Notes: generated from the sequence alone by a model not told the origin. Numbered from the stretch's first letter, positions 16,032-25,054 are shown. The stretch: 64,000 nucleotides of DNA from Algoriphagus litoralis (GCF_003259255.1 NZ_QGOL01000012.1:1-64000); one strand, 5' to 3'. Numbers and translations: made by a program.

Positions 16032-17156
16032 TTATACGTAGTTGTTGAGCATTACCGGCATGACGAGCATCAGGATATCCTCGTTTGCATCCTGTTCTGC
16101 TGGTAGGATTAATCCGGCTCTGTTTGGAGCGCTAAATCTTAAGCTGACTTCTTTGCAGCTTAAGTTATTGAGCATTTCTACCAAGAATTTCGCATTGAAT
16201 CCGATCTCGATGTCCTCACCTTCGTGATCACAAGAAAGACGCTCATTTGCCTCATTGGAGAAGTCAAGGTCTTCTGCAGAGATCATCAGTTCGCTTCCTG
16301 TCAATTTCAATCTAACCTGATGCGTGGTCTTATTTGCATAGATTGCGATTCTTCGAAGCGAACCCAAAAGCTCCAGACGATCGATGTTCATTCGGTTTGG
16401 ATTGTCCACCGGAATCACATTTTCATAATCAGGATAGCGCTCGTCGATCAGACGGCAGATCATTTTGATGTTGTTAAACTTGAAGTAGGCGTTAGATTGG
16501 TTGAATTCTACTGTTACAGGTACATTTTCACCTGGCAAAGTCGATTTCAGAAGGTTAAGTGCTTTTCTCGGAATGATCAAGCTTGCGCTGTTTGGCGAAG
16601 CAATATCCACTCTTCGGTATCTGATCAATCGGTGACCGTCAGTGGCGACAAACGTAGTGTTGGTGTCACTCAAATTGATGTAAACACCAGTCATCGCAGG
16701 TCTGAGCTCATCAGAGCTTGTTGCAAAGATCGTGTTTGAAATTGCTGATGAAAGGACTTCTGTAGACATGTCCACAGTGGTGGCGTTGTTTACAGTTGGG
16801 ATTTTTGGAAAATCCGTAGCATTCTCACCTGCAAGTCTGTATCGGCCGTTGTCCGAGCTGATTTCTACGGCGTAAGTATCGTGATCGATGCTGAAAGTTA
16901 CCGGCTGTTCGGGTAGGTTTTTCAACGTTTCGATCAGGATACGCGCAGGAACTGCAATATTTCCATCTTCTTTTGCCTCAACATGGAGCTGAGTCATCAT
17001 AGAAGTCTGCAAGTCAGAAGCAGTAATCGTCAATTCGGAGTCTTTGATCTCGAATAGGAAGTTTTCCAAGATGGGAACAACCGGGTTGGTGGTCACGACC
17101 CCGTTGATGGAAGTGAGCTGCTTTAAAAGTGCAGAAGAGGAAACAATAAATTTCAT
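16032..17156 (-). CDS. dnaN: DNA polymerase III subunit beta (sliding clamp)
   Basis: A 374-residue processivity clamp that encircles DNA and tethers the replicative polymerase. The length and three-domain layout are usual: KFIVSSSALLKQLTSINGV at the start, PVVPILENFLFEI, ALNLLKSTLPGENVPV in the middle domain, and the C-terminal MLVMPVMLN that lines the peptide-binding cleft. It stands alone on the minus strand. dnaA is not adjacent and I see no cluster of DnaA boxes, so this is not evidence for the origin. The 213-base upstream region is AT-rich; TAAATTTA on the minus strand near 17285-17292 is only a weak promoter candidate. Confidence 0.97.
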   Translation of the reverse strand: MKFIVSSSALLKQLTSINGVVTTNPVVPILENFLFEIKDSELTITASDLQTSMMTQLHVEAKEDGNIAVPARILIETLKNLPEQPVTFSIDHDTYAVEISSDNGRYRLAGENATDFPKIPTVNNATTVDMSTEVLSSAISNTIFATSSDELRPAMTGVYINLSDTNTTFVATDGHRLIRYRRVDIASPNSASLIIPRKALNLLKSTLPGENVPVTVEFNQSNAYFKFNNIKMICRLIDERYPDYENVIPVDNPNRMNIDRLELLGSLRRIAIYANKTTHQVRLKLTGSELMISAEDLDFSNEANERLSCDHEGEDIEIGFNAKFLVEMLNNLSCKEVSLRFSAPNRAGLILPAEQDANEDILMLVMPVMLNNYV

Positions 17157-17369
17157 ATGAATATAATTTTTCTTTTAAAGGGTATAAAATCCTCAATGAT
17201 CTAAAACCCATTTTCATTTGAGCTTTTACCTCACACTTGATTTTATATCCGAGGGCTTAGGATTACTTTTAAATCTAGCGGGGTAAATTTATAAATAAAA
17301 TGCTAATTCGATGGGTCGAAAAGACCTTATCCCGAAAATTTATCTTCTATTTTTTAGAATAAAGCCAAG

Positions 17370-19052
17370 TTAGGTTCTGGAGTAGGTTCGCTTCCTAAAA
17401 TAAAGAATTATTCCTCCCAAAAGGCTTAAAATCAGAACAGGTAGGATCACATTTACCCCTTGCCAGAACGTTTTTTGTTGAGAAACTTTCACCTTGTCCA
17501 ATGGTCGGATCTGAAGGGTGCGAGTCCTTGATGCAATGATTCCTTCGGGATCACTCAGGAATTGGACCAGATTCTGAAGCAGTTGTCGGTTAGCATAGGT
17601 AGTTTGGGCAAAAGGATCCTCGCCCAAGCTTAGAGGTTGGGCTCCTTGGAGGCTTTGCTGGCTTTGAAAAACCGATCCATCTCCAAACACGACTACTTTT
17701 CCACTTCCGGATTCTTTAAATTCAGCATTGCTGAAACCATCCGGAATAAATCTATTCTTGAAAAGTGAGGTAAATTCACCTTCAAGAAGATAGGCCAAAG
17801 GAAGATTTCGGATGTTAAATTCCTCGACTTTTGGAGCTTGCTCCATATCTGAAAATGCCACTCTGGAAGGTGCAGGAATGATTTTTTCATTTTCTGAGCC
17901 AAAGATCAAAGGGGTCTTGCTGACTCCATCAGCTTTGACCGTATCCAGACTACTCGCAAACCGAAAGTTGACCTGATCCAAAGCTTTGGTGATCGGATGA
18001 GTCGTAACCCTACCTGCGTTAAAATAATAGGGCCAAGGTAATGGAACTAGCTGTTCCTGATTTCCAAAATTCCCCCCAAGTACAGGAATGTAACTGAGGT
18101 TGAGATCTTGGATTAGGTCTTTGTTGATCCGGACTCCATACCTGAAAAGAAGGCGATCAAGCTCATTTTCAAGGGGAAAAGAAAAAGTGCCTTCTCCACC
18201 GGCTGCCGCCAAATCTACATCGACTCCTTCTGCTGCAACAACCAGATTTCCACCCTGCATCACATATTGATCCAAAAGATAGAGCTCTCGATCGGTGTAA
18301 GATTGCTTTGGTCCGACTATAAAAATCGTCCCAAAATTCATCAGATCCTGTACTGCCTTCGCCTGATCCAATGGTACTTTGAATACCTCATATTGTCCAT
18401 CGAGGGCTTCCACGATTCCATATCCCTCATCTTCGGAAAGCTCCCCGTGACCAATGATCATCGCAATAGCTTCTTTTTCAGGATTGACCAGTTTTCGAAT
18501 GGCATTGCTCAGTTCAAATTCCAGATTTTCGATGGAGGTATTGAGAATCTGATCAGGAGTCATGCCTCGCTCACCTTTCAATACCAAGGCTCCGGTCTCG
18601 TATTCATCATCAGCCACCAATATTCCTGGAAAAATCAATTGACTTTGTTGACCGGCGTTTTGGTTGGAAAAGACGTTGGTTGGATTAATTCCGTAATCGA
18701 CCAGGGTAAAAATGAATTCCTCCTGAAGCGAATCAGTCACCGAAAGGGGATCGAAATAAGAAAAGGTGATTTTTTTTGAAGAATAGGCATTGAAAGTTCG
18801 GACTGTTTCTTCGATGGACTTCTGAAGTCTCCGCATGCCTCCGGGCAGATTTTCGCCAGTCAACAGAATGTCAACATGAAGGGGGCGGTCAAGACCTTGG
18901 AGCAATTCCACGGTGGCAGGATGGAGAGAGTATCGATTTTCCTCCGTCAGGTCAATTCTAAATCGGACGAGTTGCGCCAAAAGGAAAAAGAGGAGTACAC
19001 CCCCGAAAAGGATCAAAAAAGGCTTGACGGTATGGAGCGCTTGATTTTTCAT
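17370..19052 (-). CDS. gldG: Gliding motility ABC transporter auxiliary protein GldG
   Basis: A 560-residue membrane protein. It has an N-terminal membrane helix (about 12-30, FLILFGGVLLFFLLAQLVRF), a large extracytoplasmic ABC-auxiliary domain, and a C-terminal membrane helix (about 533-553) with a basic tail. Typical segments are DLTEENRYSLHPATVELLQGL, TFSYFDPL and IIGHGELSEDEGYGIV. It works with GldF (permease) and GldA (ATPase) in a transporter needed for gliding or adhesin stability in Flavobacterium. Its ATG overlaps the gldF stop by four bases (19049-19052). Homologues also occur in non-gliding Bacteroidota, so the gene alone does not prove gliding. Confidence 0.92.
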   Translation of the reverse strand: MKNQALHTVKPFLILFGGVLLFFLLAQLVRFRIDLTEENRYSLHPATVELLQGLDRPLHVDILLTGENLPGGMRRLQKSIEETVRTFNAYSSKKITFSYFDPLSVTDSLQEEFIFTLVDYGINPTNVFSNQNAGQQSQLIFPGILVADDEYETGALVLKGERGMTPDQILNTSIENLEFELSNAIRKLVNPEKEAIAMIIGHGELSEDEGYGIVEALDGQYEVFKVPLDQAKAVQDLMNFGTIFIVGPKQSYTDRELYLLDQYVMQGGNLVVAAEGVDVDLAAAGGEGTFSFPLENELDRLLFRYGVRINKDLIQDLNLSYIPVLGGNFGNQEQLVPLPWPYYFNAGRVTTHPITKALDQVNFRFASSLDTVKADGVSKTPLIFGSENEKIIPAPSRVAFSDMEQAPKVEEFNIRNLPLAYLLEGEFTSLFKNRFIPDGFSNAEFKESGSGKVVVFGDGSVFQSQQSLQGAQPLSLGEDPFAQTTYANRQLLQNLVQFLSDPEGIIASRTRTLQIRPLDKVKVSQQKTFWQGVNVILPVLILSLLGGIILYFRKRTYSRT

Positions 19053-19768
19053 TTGTTTCTCAAAACCAAAACAGAAGCTCCTAAAAATACCCAGATCATT
19101 CCAAGTAAAAAGAAAATGTCTCCGCTGTTAATGACCCCTCTACTTAGGCTGATGTAATGATAGCTCAAGCTCAATTCCTCTGCAAAATAGGCGAATTCTC
19201 CGGTCAGCAGTTCAGCGAGCGCGGTAAACCCAAAGTATAGAAGGAAGCAAAGAAATACTCCCAGTACAAAGGCGACGACCTGCTGCGAAGTCAAGGCGCT
19301 GGCAAATAGTCCCACTGCGGCAAAGGTGGCTCCGATCATGATCAGCCCGATCCAGCTTCCAAAAAAACCAGCCAGGTCCAAATTTCCAACCGGATCTCCA
19401 AGCTGAACAATACTGTAGGCATACAATAGTGTGGGTAAAACAGCCAACAAAACCAAGGTGACCAGCGCAAAGTATTTCGCCAGAAGAATCTGTACCAAAG
19501 TAAGCGGGGAAGTTCGCAGAAGTTCCCAAGTACCGGTTTTTCGCTCCTCTGCTATCAATCGCATCGACAGTGCCGGAACCAAAAATGTGAATACAAAAGG
19601 GGTGTATGTAAATAGCGCTTCCAAATCAGCAAATCCATAATCCAACACGGAGCTTTCAGGGAAAACCCATACGATCAATCCCAACGCTATAAGAAATAAA
19701 GCCAATACCAGATAGCCTGTCAAGCTACCAAAAAAGGCATTGATTTCTTTTAGGAATAAACTTTTCAT
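19049..19768 (-). CDS. gldF: Gliding motility ABC transporter permease GldF
   Basis: A 239-residue ABC-2 type permease with six predicted membrane helices. It begins KSLFLKEINAFFGSLTGYLVLALFL; the conserved ABC-2 segment MRLIAEERKTGTWELLRTSPLT lies near residues 65-86. It overlaps gldG by four bases and follows gldA after 110 bases. That spacer holds a palindromic repeat (19796-19849). The gldA-gldF-gldG order here suggests all three subunits are made from one message. Confidence 0.92.
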   Translation of the reverse strand: MKSLFLKEINAFFGSLTGYLVLALFLIALGLIVWVFPESSVLDYGFADLEALFTYTPFVFTFLVPALSMRLIAEERKTGTWELLRTSPLTLVQILLAKYFALVTLVLLAVLPTLLYAYSIVQLGDPVGNLDLAGFFGSWIGLIMIGATFAAVGLFASALTSQQVVAFVLGVFLCFLLYFGFTALAELLTGEFAYFAEELSLSYHYISLSRGVINSGDIFFLLGMIWVFLGASVLVLRNK

Positions 19769-19795
19769 GTGATTCTCTTCTGGTTTTCAAAGGCC

Positions 19796-19849
19796 ACACC
19801 TGCCTTTGCCGGCAGGCAGGTGGAACCTCGCCTTTCGGCAGATCTTCAA
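19796..19849. repeat. Intergenic palindromic repeat, copy 1 (gldA-gldF spacer)
   Basis: A hairpin element: CACCTGCC (19797-19804) pairs with GGCAGGTG (19815-19822), followed by a weaker stem around CCTCGCCTTTCGGCAG. A near-identical element sits in the ccmD-ccmC spacer at 25336-25390. There are no genes or T-run, so it is not a terminator. Confidence 0.75.
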
Positions 19850-19878
19850 ACTGATAACCTTTTGAGCCATCCTTGATT

Positions 19879-20790
19879 TCATTTCGAATTGGTTATTTCT
19901 CGGAATAGCGTTTCCAAATTTTTAGAAGTTTGACTCAGGTTACTCAAATTGAGTCCGCGGTCCCCGATGATCTGAAGAAGCACTTTTCGGCTTTCAGACG
20001 GTTCATTGGTCTCAATGACTATCTGCTTTTTCCCTTTGACTCCAAACTGTACCTTTTCAAGTTTTTCAAACCAAGTTAAGTCTAATTCTTCCTCAGTTTC
20101 CAAGACTAATTCGATTTTGCCAGTGCCGGCTTTTAAGTCAGAAAGTGCACTTGCAGCCAGGATTTGACCCTTATTGATTATCACCACATCCTGACAGATA
20201 GCTTCCACTTCCTGCATGATATGGGTGGATAGAATGACCGTTTTGTTGGATGCAACCTCCTGGATCAACTGGCGAATTTCCACCAGTTGATTCGGATCAA
20301 GACCTGTGGTGGGCTCATCCAAAATTAAAACCTGAGGGTCGTGGATCAAAGCTCTGGCCAACCCTACCCGCTGCCGGTATCCTTTGGAAAGTTGACCGAT
20401 TTTCTTGCGCTGTTCAGGCGATAGTCCTGTTTTCTGAATCAAATCTCCTACTCTATTTTTGGTTTCAGCGGTAGTCAATCCATAAAGTCCGCCCGAAAAT
20501 TCCAAGAATTCCCGAACGTACATATCTAGGTAAAGTGGATTGTTTTCCGGGAGATACCCAATTCTGGAACTGACCCGTTTGGGGTTTTCCAGGGCATTTT
20601 CACCCATCACACTTACTTCACCTGAATCTGCCGAAAGGTAGCCCGTGATGATCTTCATCGTGGTGGTTTTTCCCGCACCATTCGGCCCCAGAAAACCCAA
20701 GATTCTTCCCGGCGTAGCTGAAAAACTGACGCTATCGAGCGCTTTTTGGGTTCCGTAAAGTTTACTTAATTGGGAGACTTGAAGTGACAT
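19879..20790 (-). CDS. gldA: Gliding motility ABC transporter ATP-binding protein GldA
   Basis: A 303-residue ABC ATPase. It has Walker A GPNGAGKTTTMKII (about 34-47), signature LSKGYRQRVGLARAL, Walker B LILDEPTTGLDP and the switch His in LSTHIMQEVEAI. The C-terminal 80 residues form the regulatory extension seen in GldA/CcmA-like ATPases. It energises the GldF/GldG membrane part. It has its own consensus promoter at 20861-20890 and is the first gene of gldA-gldF-gldG. In Flavobacterium johnsoniae gldA lies apart from gldFG; here they are together. Confidence 0.93.
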   Translation of the reverse strand: MSLQVSQLSKLYGTQKALDSVSFSATPGRILGFLGPNGAGKTTTMKIITGYLSADSGEVSVMGENALENPKRVSSRIGYLPENNPLYLDMYVREFLEFSGGLYGLTTAETKNRVGDLIQKTGLSPEQRKKIGQLSKGYRQRVGLARALIHDPQVLILDEPTTGLDPNQLVEIRQLIQEVASNKTVILSTHIMQEVEAICQDVVIINKGQILAASALSDLKAGTGKIELVLETEEELDLTWFEKLEKVQFGVKGKKQIVIETNEPSESRKVLLQIIGDRGLNLSNLSQTSKNLETLFREITNSK

Positions 20791-20860
20791 AGGTAGGGAA
20801 TGACCTAAAAGAAAATCAACGCCGAATGAGGTAAGAGATTGCCTTTTAAATGGTCTCAGG

Positions 20861-20890
20861 CAAAAATATCAAACCCAAGGTGAATGCCAA
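20861..20890 (-). promoter_or_regulatory. Promoter of gldA-gldF-gldG
   Basis: Minus strand TTG (20888-20890), 19 bases, TATTTTTG (20861-20868). Predicted leader to the ATG at 20790 is about 65 bases. Confidence 0.78.
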
Positions 20891-20936
20891 CTTTATTTGT
20901 GTTTTTTGGCTGGATATGAATTTGCAAAAGCGAGTG

Positions 20937-21392
20937 TTAATTCAGGCTTTCTTCGTAGCCCGTGTCAACTTTCAGTCCAATTCCTTCTGCAGCTGCCACG
21001 GCCAGTTGGTCGCACCGCTCATTTTCCGGATGCCCGGCATGTCCTTTTACCCAGAAAAACTTGGGCTTGTATTTTAAATGCAATGGAATGTAACGGAGCC
21101 AGAGGTCTGGATTTTTCTTGTCCTTGAATCCCTTCTTTTGCCAACCCCAAAGCCAACCTTTTTCGATCGCGTCCACGACATATTTGCTGTCAGAATAGAT
21201 GTGAACAGGAAATTCGGTGGATTTCAATTCTTGCAGGGCACGAATTACAGCGAGCAATTCCATCCGGTTGTTGGTAGTCAGGCGGAATCCTTCAGAAAGT
21301 TCTTTTCGGTGCTGACCGAATTTCAAAACTGCTCCATAGCCTCCTGGACCTGGATTTCCTTTGGCAGCGCCATCAGTGAAAATGATAATCAT
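20937..21392 (-). CDS. rnhA: Ribonuclease HI
   Basis: A 151-residue enzyme that cuts the RNA strand of RNA-DNA hybrids. All four acidic catalytic residues are in place: Asp7 in IIIFTDGAAKGNPGPGG, Glu in NNRMELLAVIRAL, Asp in IYSDSKYVVDAI, and Asp near the end in NERCDQLAVAAA. The basic loop GWLWGWQKKGFKDKKNPDLW is also typical. Length matches the bacterial type. It lies 41 bases downstream of marC on the same strand, so it may be cotranscribed with it. Confidence 0.96.
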   Translation of the reverse strand: MIIIFTDGAAKGNPGPGGYGAVLKFGQHRKELSEGFRLTTNNRMELLAVIRALQELKSTEFPVHIYSDSKYVVDAIEKGWLWGWQKKGFKDKKNPDLWLRYIPLHLKYKPKFFWVKGHAGHPENERCDQLAVAAAEGIGLKVDTGYEESLN

Positions 21393-21433
21393 GGAGTAAA
21401 AATCGGGAAATTCACAGGAATTTCTCCTATTAT

Positions 21434-22018
21434 TTAGTTGATAACCTCAATAGGGAAGGCATTTGTCTTGAAGATTTTCACGGCTATCGAAAGCAAAATA
21501 ATTCCGAAAATTCGTCGCAAAACATCCAATCCAGTCTTTCCGAGTTTGCTCTCGAGCCAAGTCGTACTTTTCAATACAGCATAGACAAAGATCAGATTCA
21601 GCAGGATACCGATGGCGATGTTTACCTGTGCAAATTCTGCTTTTAGTGTTAAAATCGTGGTGAGGGTGCCTGCTCCAGCGATCAAGGGAAAGGCAATCGG
21701 AACTATCGAAGCACTGGATGTCGCATCCGGATCAGGTTTGAAAAGTTCTATCCCAAGAATCATTTCAGCGCCGAGCGCAAAAATGATCAAGGCTCCAGCA
21801 ATGGCAAAATCACTTACCCCGATACCAAAAAGGCGTAAGATCGATTCTCCTACCAAAAGAAAAGCTAGCATTAACAAGCCAGCTGCCAGGGTTGCTCGTT
21901 CCGATTTGATGTGGCCAACTTTCTTTCTCAGATTGATGACAATCGGGATAGAGCCCAGAATATCGATCACAGAAAAGAGGATCAGAGAGACGGAGAGTAT
22001 TTGCTTGAAGTCCAACAT
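21434..22018 (-). CDS. MarC family integral membrane protein
   Basis: A 194-residue membrane protein with six predicted helices. Family features are SLILFSVIDILGSIPIVI at the start, the FAIAGALIIFALGAEMILG segment, and AFPLIAGAGTLTTILTL in the second half. Despite the family name, MarC proteins are not shown to be multidrug pumps and their role is unknown. The ATG follows a full TAGCTTTG box by only four bases (22023-22030), which implies a leaderless message. rnhA follows closely on the same strand. Confidence 0.88.
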   Translation of the reverse strand: MLDFKQILSVSLILFSVIDILGSIPIVINLRKKVGHIKSERATLAAGLLMLAFLLVGESILRLFGIGVSDFAIAGALIIFALGAEMILGIELFKPDPDATSSASIVPIAFPLIAGAGTLTTILTLKAEFAQVNIAIGILLNLIFVYAVLKSTTWLESKLGKTGLDVLRRIFGIILLSIAVKIFKTNAFPIEVIN

Positions 22019-22022
22019 TCCG

Positions 22023-22030
22023 CAAAGCTA
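22023..22030 (-). promoter_or_regulatory. -7 box four bases before the marC start
   Basis: TAGCTTTG on the minus strand, full match to TAnnTTTG, then CGGA and the ATG. No -33 TTTG is seen at 19-21 bases upstream. Confidence 0.5.
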
Positions 22031-22088
22031 GGCAATTTCAGAGCTTTGTGTGGAATCCAATTTCAAATCGCTGATTTCTATTTTCAAA

Positions 22089-24608
22089 TCACTCCAATCC
22101 TTTGTCCCGCATTTTCTGAAATTCGTCAAATCTCCTGAAAATCGCGACCGAGAAACCGATCAACATGATAATCGTGCCGATCCAAAGTACATTGATGTAT
22201 GGCTTGACGATGGCTTTCATCACGACATAGTCTTTCTGGTATTGATTGACTTTGAAGACAAATTTGTTTTGCTCTGGAAGAATATTTTCCAAGCTCACCT
22301 TCAGCCCAAGTTCAGTATCGATGACCGGTAATTTACCGACTTGATTGTTACGTATGATAAACGTTGGCTCGAGTAGTTTCTCCGTGTCATAATCCAGAAC
22401 CCGAAGCTTGGCTTTTACAGCGACATCGCCTTCCTGCAACTGGTACCCTTCGATTTCTTTGAGCACCTCTGCTCCGTCAAAGTAGGTAACAAAATCAGCG
22501 ATGTGAAATTGCTCACCTGGAGATACCTCATAGTTTTCATCTTCTTTCCACTCCGGATCTTCATAATCATTCATTGCAGCGACATAGGTGTACAAGTCTC
22601 TGTTGAGATAGATTTTTGAATCAGGGGAAGATATCAGCCCGCCCATGCCTTCATTAAATTGGGACATCGGACTGAGTGAGAATTTCAGGGTTTCATTCTG
22701 GAGATAGTCGATTTTGAAGTAGTCATTTTCTTCCAAAACGATCTTGACCACATCGCCTTTTTTGAAGTGATCTTTGAAATCCTCCAAGGCGATAGCTTCA
22801 TTGACGTTTCCAGTCGATTCGAGGATTTTAGCAGGCACGTATTCTGGCACGCCTACCACTTTTTTCTGCCTTCCCCGGTAGATGACCGTGTAATCTTTCA
22901 TCTGAGTCGGTTTGTTGATCCAGAGTAGGACGTGCTCCTTATTCATCTCATCTTCCCAGCTGTTGCTATAAGTAAGTCCTGACATATTGATGGAGATCAC
23001 ATCCGAATAGCCCGAGCTGAACATGATCCCGATGAGAATCATGCCCAAACCAATGTGTGCCAATGAGCCCCCCGCAAGTTTAAATGTGGATTTTTTGAGA
23101 ATTTTGGCTAGAATCACCGCGTTTGCCACGATGGTAAAAGTGCCGGCAAGGACAATGATGATGTATTTCCAGTCGTAAACTTTTGCCAAAACAATAATCG
23201 CCGCAGAAATCAGCACCGAGACGATGTAGGGGGTAACTAAGGCTTCCTTCAGTGCTTTTTTGTCAATTTTCTGCCACCAGAAAAACTGTCCAACCGAGGT
23301 CAAAAGTGCAATCGCTACAGCAAACCACAATTGGAATTTGGTGTAAAACTCCACTTGGTCTGCCGGAGGCGCCATATTTGAGATGCCGCCGAAGCTTTCC
23401 ACCAATGCATTCCAAGCGGGAATTGATGTCGGAAGAATCACTTGGAATGCCATCAACCCCAAGGTCACAGCACCAAGAAAAATCCAGAACTCACGGGAAT
23501 ACACGTCAGCTTCTTTTTCTGAAGTGGGTATGTGTTTCCAAGCTCTGGCTGCCAAAAACACAGCAATCACCAAGAAAAACAGCATGTAGATCAGCAACTG
23601 ACCGGAAAGTCCAAGATCGGTAAATGAGTGTACGGAAGCATCTCCCAACACCCCAGATCTCACCAAGAATGTAGCATAAAGCACCAGAATAAAGCTCATA
23701 ATCACCAAGACTATGGAAGTCTTGAGCGCAGTAGCGCTCTTCTTGAAGGTGATCATGGTATGAATCGAGGCGACCAGAATCAGCCAGGGAACATACACGG
23801 CATTTTCTACCGGGTCCCAATTCCAATAGCCGCCAAAGTTGAGCGTCACATAGGCCCAATAGGCACCCATGATAATTCCCATTCCCAAAATCATGGCTGA
23901 AAAAATGGCCCAAGGAAGTGCCGGACGAATCCACTCAGAATATCTTTTGGTCACCAATCCACCGATCAAAAAGGCGAAAGGAATCAACGTGGAAGCATAA
24001 CCAAGGAAAAGTGTTGGTGGGTGAATCACCATCCAGATATTTTGCAAAAGTGGATTGAGGCCGGTTCCATCCTCAGGAACAAAATCGGGATTGAGCTCGA
24101 AAATCGGTGCTTGAGTTGCATCTCTCAACAACATAAATGGAGAACTGCCGATCTTCAGATCTCCGATCACCACACCCATAATCATTGAAATCAAAAAGGC
24201 CTGAACCAAAGCGAAAACAATCATCACAGGCGCTTCCCAGAATTTATTGGTGTGGATTAGGATTACACCTAAAATTACATTCCAAAATGCCCAGAGGATG
24301 AATGCCCCTTCCTGTCCTTCCCAGAAACTGGAAATCATATAGTGGACAGGAAGTGCTTTGGAGGAGTGAGAATAGGCGTAAAAATACTCGTATCGGTGAT
24401 TGTAGATGATTTCAAAAAGTGAGAAAGCAATCATCACGGTAGAAACCGTGTGGATGTAAAAACTGATGCGGCTGAACCGTCTCCAGCTTGCTTTTTCAAT
24501 TTCATTTGCCCTGAAATACTGAAAATAGGCATAAGCAGTAACCAGTGCACTGACAAAGGCCACGATCGTCATCAGATGGCCAAGATTACCCACAAAGGTA
24601 TTAATCAT
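22089..24608 (-). CDS. ccmF: Cytochrome c haem lyase subunit CcmF/CcsA-type
   Basis: An 839-residue polytopic membrane protein with about 15 membrane helices. It carries the haem-handling WWD motif as GGYWNWDPVENAVYVPW, flanked by conserved His-bearing helices (NIWMVIHPPTLFLGYAST; VASIHTMITFKK; KFQLWFAVAIAL). The C-terminal third is a periplasmic domain closed by a last helix (VLWIGTIIMLIGFSVAIF). It joins haem from CcmE to apocytochrome c. It is the last gene of ccmC-D-E-F on the minus strand, 29 bases after ccmE. ccmG, ccmH and a TPR partner are not in the window. Confidence 0.93.
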   Translation of the reverse strand: MINTFVGNLGHLMTIVAFVSALVTAYAYFQYFRANEIEKASWRRFSRISFYIHTVSTVMIAFSLFEIIYNHRYEYFYAYSHSSKALPVHYMISSFWEGQEGAFILWAFWNVILGVILIHTNKFWEAPVMIVFALVQAFLISMIMGVVIGDLKIGSSPFMLLRDATQAPIFELNPDFVPEDGTGLNPLLQNIWMVIHPPTLFLGYASTLIPFAFLIGGLVTKRYSEWIRPALPWAIFSAMILGMGIIMGAYWAYVTLNFGGYWNWDPVENAVYVPWLILVASIHTMITFKKSATALKTSIVLVIMSFILVLYATFLVRSGVLGDASVHSFTDLGLSGQLLIYMLFFLVIAVFLAARAWKHIPTSEKEADVYSREFWIFLGAVTLGLMAFQVILPTSIPAWNALVESFGGISNMAPPADQVEFYTKFQLWFAVAIALLTSVGQFFWWQKIDKKALKEALVTPYIVSVLISAAIIVLAKVYDWKYIIIVLAGTFTIVANAVILAKILKKSTFKLAGGSLAHIGLGMILIGIMFSSGYSDVISINMSGLTYSNSWEDEMNKEHVLLWINKPTQMKDYTVIYRGRQKKVVGVPEYVPAKILESTGNVNEAIALEDFKDHFKKGDVVKIVLEENDYFKIDYLQNETLKFSLSPMSQFNEGMGGLISSPDSKIYLNRDLYTYVAAMNDYEDPEWKEDENYEVSPGEQFHIADFVTYFDGAEVLKEIEGYQLQEGDVAVKAKLRVLDYDTEKLLEPTFIIRNNQVGKLPVIDTELGLKVSLENILPEQNKFVFKVNQYQKDYVVMKAIVKPYINVLWIGTIIMLIGFSVAIFRRFDEFQKMRDKGLE

Positions 24609-24637
24609 GATTTTTTAATTGGGATAGCGTTTCAACT

Positions 24638-25054
24638 TCACATTCCTGCCGCCTGCACATCTGTCTCCTGATATTTGGAAGGGCACTTCATCAGGATTTT
24701 ATCTGCTACAAATATTTCTTTGTCTCGATAAGATCCGATTACGACTACCTGCTCTGAGCGCTGAAAATCAGCTGGCACCGGTTCGTTGTAAAATACTTTT
24801 TGCTCTGTACCATCATTGTCTACCAGAAGGAAAGTAAATGAAGTTTTGTCTTCCCGTACCTCAATCCCTGACACCTGTCCGGTAGCGTCTTTTTTCAACT
24901 GACCCACGACGTGAATCGCTTTGTCCTCACCGTCTTCTTTCATTTCCCATGCGGTATTAAAGCTTTCGTAGCTACTGGCATCTCCGATGGAAGTCATGAT
25001 GATTACGATGGCGATTGCTATGATTCCTAGGCCGATGATGTGTCCTTTTTTCAT
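24638..25054 (-). CDS. ccmE: Cytochrome c maturation haem chaperone CcmE, CxxxY variant
   Basis: A 138-residue periplasmic haem chaperone anchored by one N-terminal helix (about 4-22). The rest is the OB-fold of CcmE (AIHVVGQLKKDATGQV; FTFLLVDNDGTEQKVFYNEPVPADF; VVVIGSYRDKEIFVADKILMKCPSKYQE, given in parts). In the classical protein a His of an HxxxY motif binds haem covalently. Here that site reads C124-P-S-K-Y128, so Cys replaces His. CxxxY forms are known from Desulfovibrio and some archaea. It sits 12 bases after ccmD and 29 before ccmF. Confidence 0.93.
   Translation of the reverse strand: MKKGHIIGLGIIAIAIVIIMTSIGDASSYESFNTAWEMKEDGEDKAIHVVGQLKKDATGQVSGIEVREDKTSFTFLLVDNDGTEQKVFYNEPVPADFQRSEQVVVIGSYRDKEIFVADKILMKCPSKYQETDVQAAGM

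Noticed and set aside
16032-17369. Replication origin near dnaN
   Set aside because: dnaA is not adjacent, and I see no cluster of DnaA boxes or a suitable AT-rich unwinding region with iterons.
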